Translations under genes and position numbers: made by a program
DNA from: Irpex lacteus
Lineage: Eukaryota > Basidiomycota > Agaricomycetes > Polyporales > Irpicaceae
Direction: 5' to 3'
DNA length: 64,000 nt
Assembly: GCA_001986395.2 (NCBI GenBank)
Contig: MQVO02000018.1
Span: 62,001 to 126,000, forward strand
The notes under the pieces: generated by a model
Databases searched by the model: none
What the model saw: the letters and a program-made list of their open reading frames with translations, nothing else
Told to the model about the DNA's origin: nothing
In this document: piece by piece, positions 61,387 to 64,000 of the stretch
Layout: every line of letters begins with the position of its first letter
Position numbering within the stretch: position 1 is the stretch's first letter

Positions 61387-64000
61387 CTAGCATCCAGACT
61401 GTGATGCGTAGTGTGTTAGTACAGGCCCATGGTGTCAATCGAGGGTGATGCACGTACTAATGATTGCTTTGGCCATGAGTATCCTGCAGCGGCGCCCGTG
61501 ACGCCATCTGGTACCTTTGACCAGTACGAGATGTTCGGGTCTGTACAAAGGGTCAGTATCTAACGATGAAGTGACACAAACCGATAACACGTACTGGTAT
61601 AAGCGTCCATGTGTTTGTTGATGTAGTCCGCGGTGGGGAACCTATCAGGACTGCAACCAATGTTCGTATGTCCTTTCCTCTGATACACTCGCACATAGTC
61701 CACTCGCATCTCAGCGGGGAAGGTCATAGTCGAAAGATCGATCTTCTGCCAATTTGCTATGGGAGAGGTCCGACAGTCAGTCGAATGAATTGTACGTGAA
61801 CTGAGGAGTGCAACATACATGATATACCCAAATTGAGAACGATCGACTATCATGATGATAGAGTGCAGAAAGTCAGCGATGAGCATCACAGAGAAATGAC
61901 AACAGTGCGCACCATCGGCTCCTCAGGAATCCGCCTCTGACCGACCATAGATCCACCATCACCCTGATCAGGACCCACAGCACTCGCTCCAATCCTGTAA
62001 GAAGGTTGACCGTTCGTCTGCCACGTAATGAATCCGTCCTCGGGCTTATCAGGATCTGCCCAGTATTCGAAGCCTACCATCGCGCGTGCGCCAAGTCAGA
62101 CCAAAAATCACAGAAGCCAGAAAAAACGCTATAAATACCCAGCGTCCTGAATGTTTGGCTCGTAGTCTGGAACATCTCATCGGGGAGATTCGTCAAACTC
62201 GACACAGCCTGTTGACTGCGATTTCATATGCATGTGAGCTTCTATCGACATATACTGACCCACAAGCGCACTCACACTGCAGATCCCCTACCCGAAATGA
62301 ACAACATTAGTAACCTTATCCGCGCCAACGTCGCACCGACGCACCTGTATCCATTAGGCTTCGTGATATCTGGCGTGTAGATAGTAAAGGCGTCCGCGGT
62401 ATCGTTGCCGTAAAGATAGTCGTGAGTGAAAGGAGCGAATTGCGCTGACTGCGAGACGACCTGGCCGACGCCGTCGGCCGTCTTGTTGTGCTCGACTTCG
62501 AGAATGTCGATCTCGGGCGCACCGCGTCCGACGGTGATATCTGGACCAGGATGATCTTCGCCGGAACACGTGCATGCCCTGACGTAAAAGAAGATAGAGT
62601 TTATATCACGACGACCTTGAAGACATGTCGAGACACTCACGACAATCGTTGACCGGGGAGCCAGGATAGGTCGAAGTTGTATTTCGATCTCGAGGCATCG
62701 GAATGCAACGCTGCATCAGGCCCTGAACCGTTAAGGTAGGTTTGATTGGGCAGGATCCCAACATCACACTCGTTATAACTGGGACAGAAGTTCAAGTAGC
62801 GTCCTAACTGGCAGACCGAGGGAATACTCACGTGTACGGCCATACACCATCCGTCGTCGCCCCATATCCCGGACGAGCCAAATTCCCCATAGTCCACGCA
62901 CCCGCCCACTACAGGTGGATAAGTCTACTGCAACAAAGTTCCATATGACGCGAAAGACGTACGTATCCAAAGGCGTCGGGCCCACCCGGCAAAGTAAGAG
63001 AAACCTCGATGTACCCACTGCTGAAACAGAACTTGTTCCAACTCTGGAGCATGCCACTTCGATACGGCAACATATGGTTGATCGTCTCGTCCGTCACCGA
63101 CTCCATCAGGATCCGCAAGTACCCGTCCTGCGTTGTTATCTGCTTCGGGTCATACCATTCCTGATCCTGGGTCGAACCGTACCAGATGTCGGCTGCCTCC
63201 CAGAACGGATCGTCTCCGGGGTAGAACGTCCGTCCGTCCGTGTTGAACTCGTCAGAGAACACGAGCTCGTATTCTTCCCCGTCGTAACCCGTTCTCGTCT
63301 TCGCGCTATCCGGCGTCTCTGGATCTATCACGTCTGGCATGGAAGCGCTATTACGAGTACAAAGTCAGGAAATAAGGAAGAGATAAGCGGAAGAAGCGAA
63401 CAAGGAGCACGTACAGGACCTTGGGCACGTTGTCCGAGCCTGGTGAGTCCGTCGTGTTCGTCCGTGTGTTGCCGTTGCCGTCGAGCCCGAACACTTGCCC
63501 GTTATGGTGGATAAACGTGATGACGGGGTAGAGCACAAAGAGTGCGAGGAGACCACCAATGAGGGCGACCAGCATTGTGAGGTTGAGTATACCTCGTGTC
63601 GAACAAGTCCATCCGCCGCCGTCCTCGCCAAAACCACCCTTCTCCATCGGTTCATCGTCATCTACCTCGTCCTTGCTGTCCAAGTCAGGATCATACGCAT
63701 ACGGGACGAATCCTGACCGGGGACGTATCGCGCCTGAAGGATACTTCGAGTCTGACGATAGCGAAAAGATCGAGTCGCCTGACGAAGACGCGACAGAGTC
63801 TCTTTGTTGTAGGACTTTCGGGGGAAGCAGAAAATCATTGTCTTCGTCCGAGGCGAGCCTATATAGCACCATAGACCCTCGTTGGGTAGCATTTATGTCT
63901 GCGGTCAGAGCTTGGGACTCCTCGGACGCTATGCGGTTGAAGTAGGCGCTGCCTCTCGATGCCGGTCTTGAACGCACGCTGACCCCATGCGGGGCATTCG
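61387..64000 (-). CDS. KRE6: Kre6/Skn1-type beta-1,6-glucan synthesis protein (GH16), 5' end outside window
   Basis: Twelve exons on the minus strand: (64000)-63415, 63347-62963, 62908-62832, 62778-62641, 62578-62345, 62287-62278, 62208-62139, 62073-61913, 61846-61819, 61756-61595, 61540-61458 and 61398-61387; 647 residues inside the window, with every phase closing. A cytosolic Ser/Asp-rich tail precedes one span (LTMLVALIGGLLALFVLYPV), so it is a type II membrane protein. The GH16-like luminal domain has LVFSDEFNTDGRTF, FCFSSGYIEVSLTLPG, WTMGNLARPGYGATTDGVWP, the catalytic-type EIDILE and a final RVDYVRVYQR. Kre6 and Skn1 act in the secretory pathway to build beta-1,6-glucan. The frame is open to the window edge and lacks an ATG, so the N-terminus is missing. 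Confidence 0.9.

Overview
The window looks like nuclear DNA of a filamentous basidiomycete, most likely an agaricomycete. The genes are dense in introns of about 45-60 nt with GT...AG ends, and their products are typical fungal proteins: a Spa2 polarity scaffold, transportin, a Bir1-type BIR protein, the KDEL receptor, a VIP36-like lectin and a Kre6-type glucan-synthesis protein. I rebuilt exons by hand from the six frames. For 17 genes the summed exon lengths and splice phases close exactly. Gene names rest on motifs and domain layout; no database search was run.

Layout. 1-1586: truncated copy A of an unclassified dispersed repeat (minus). 2418-5713: SPA2-like scaffold (+). 6049-7590: steryl-ester-hydrolase-type lipase (-). 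7860-11181: transportin/Kap104 (+). 13925-17485: OPT oligopeptide transporter with a long disordered N-terminus (+). 18259-19344: basidiomycete-type helical protein of unknown function (-). 19780-22587: Bir1-like protein with two BIR domains (-). 23134-24961: repeat copy B (+). 25179-26249: damaged paralogue of the helical protein (-). About 27599-29448: repeat copy C (+). 29598-31393: membrane DnaJ protein (-). 32269-33133: KDEL receptor (+). 33512-35365: VIP36-like cargo lectin (+). 35902-37119: monoacylglycerol-lipase-type hydrolase (+). 37409 to about 39266: repeat copy D (-). 39890-41817: mitochondrial ABC1/ADCK-type atypical kinase (+). 42303-43607: FSH1-type serine hydrolase (+). 44067-45445: multi-span DUF4203-type membrane protein (+). 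46621-48841: agaricomycete multi-span membrane protein (+). 49573-50647 and 54075-55149: duplicated short-chain dehydrogenases with repeat copy E (about 51290-53141) between them. 55791-57458: membrane-anchored DUF4097-like protein (+). 58205-59524: Ser/Pro-rich disordered protein (+). 61387 to beyond 64000: Kre6/Skn1-type GH16 protein (-), cut by the window end.

How the genes relate. Most are unrelated housekeeping genes, as is usual in fungi. A loose secretory and cell-surface theme can be seen: membrane DnaJ, KDEL receptor, VIP36-like lectin, Kre6-type protein and the Spa2 polarity scaffold. No secondary-metabolite cluster, CRISPR array, rRNA or convincing tRNA was seen.

The most unusual content is the roughly 1.8-kb repeat family: five copies in 64 kb, in both orientations, each with a TATA-like box, a conserved 26-codon ORF and two intron-like GT...AG segments. 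Next come the recently duplicated gene pairs (helical proteins and SDRs), each lying beside or around a repeat copy, with one member of each pair showing damage or an altered splice site.
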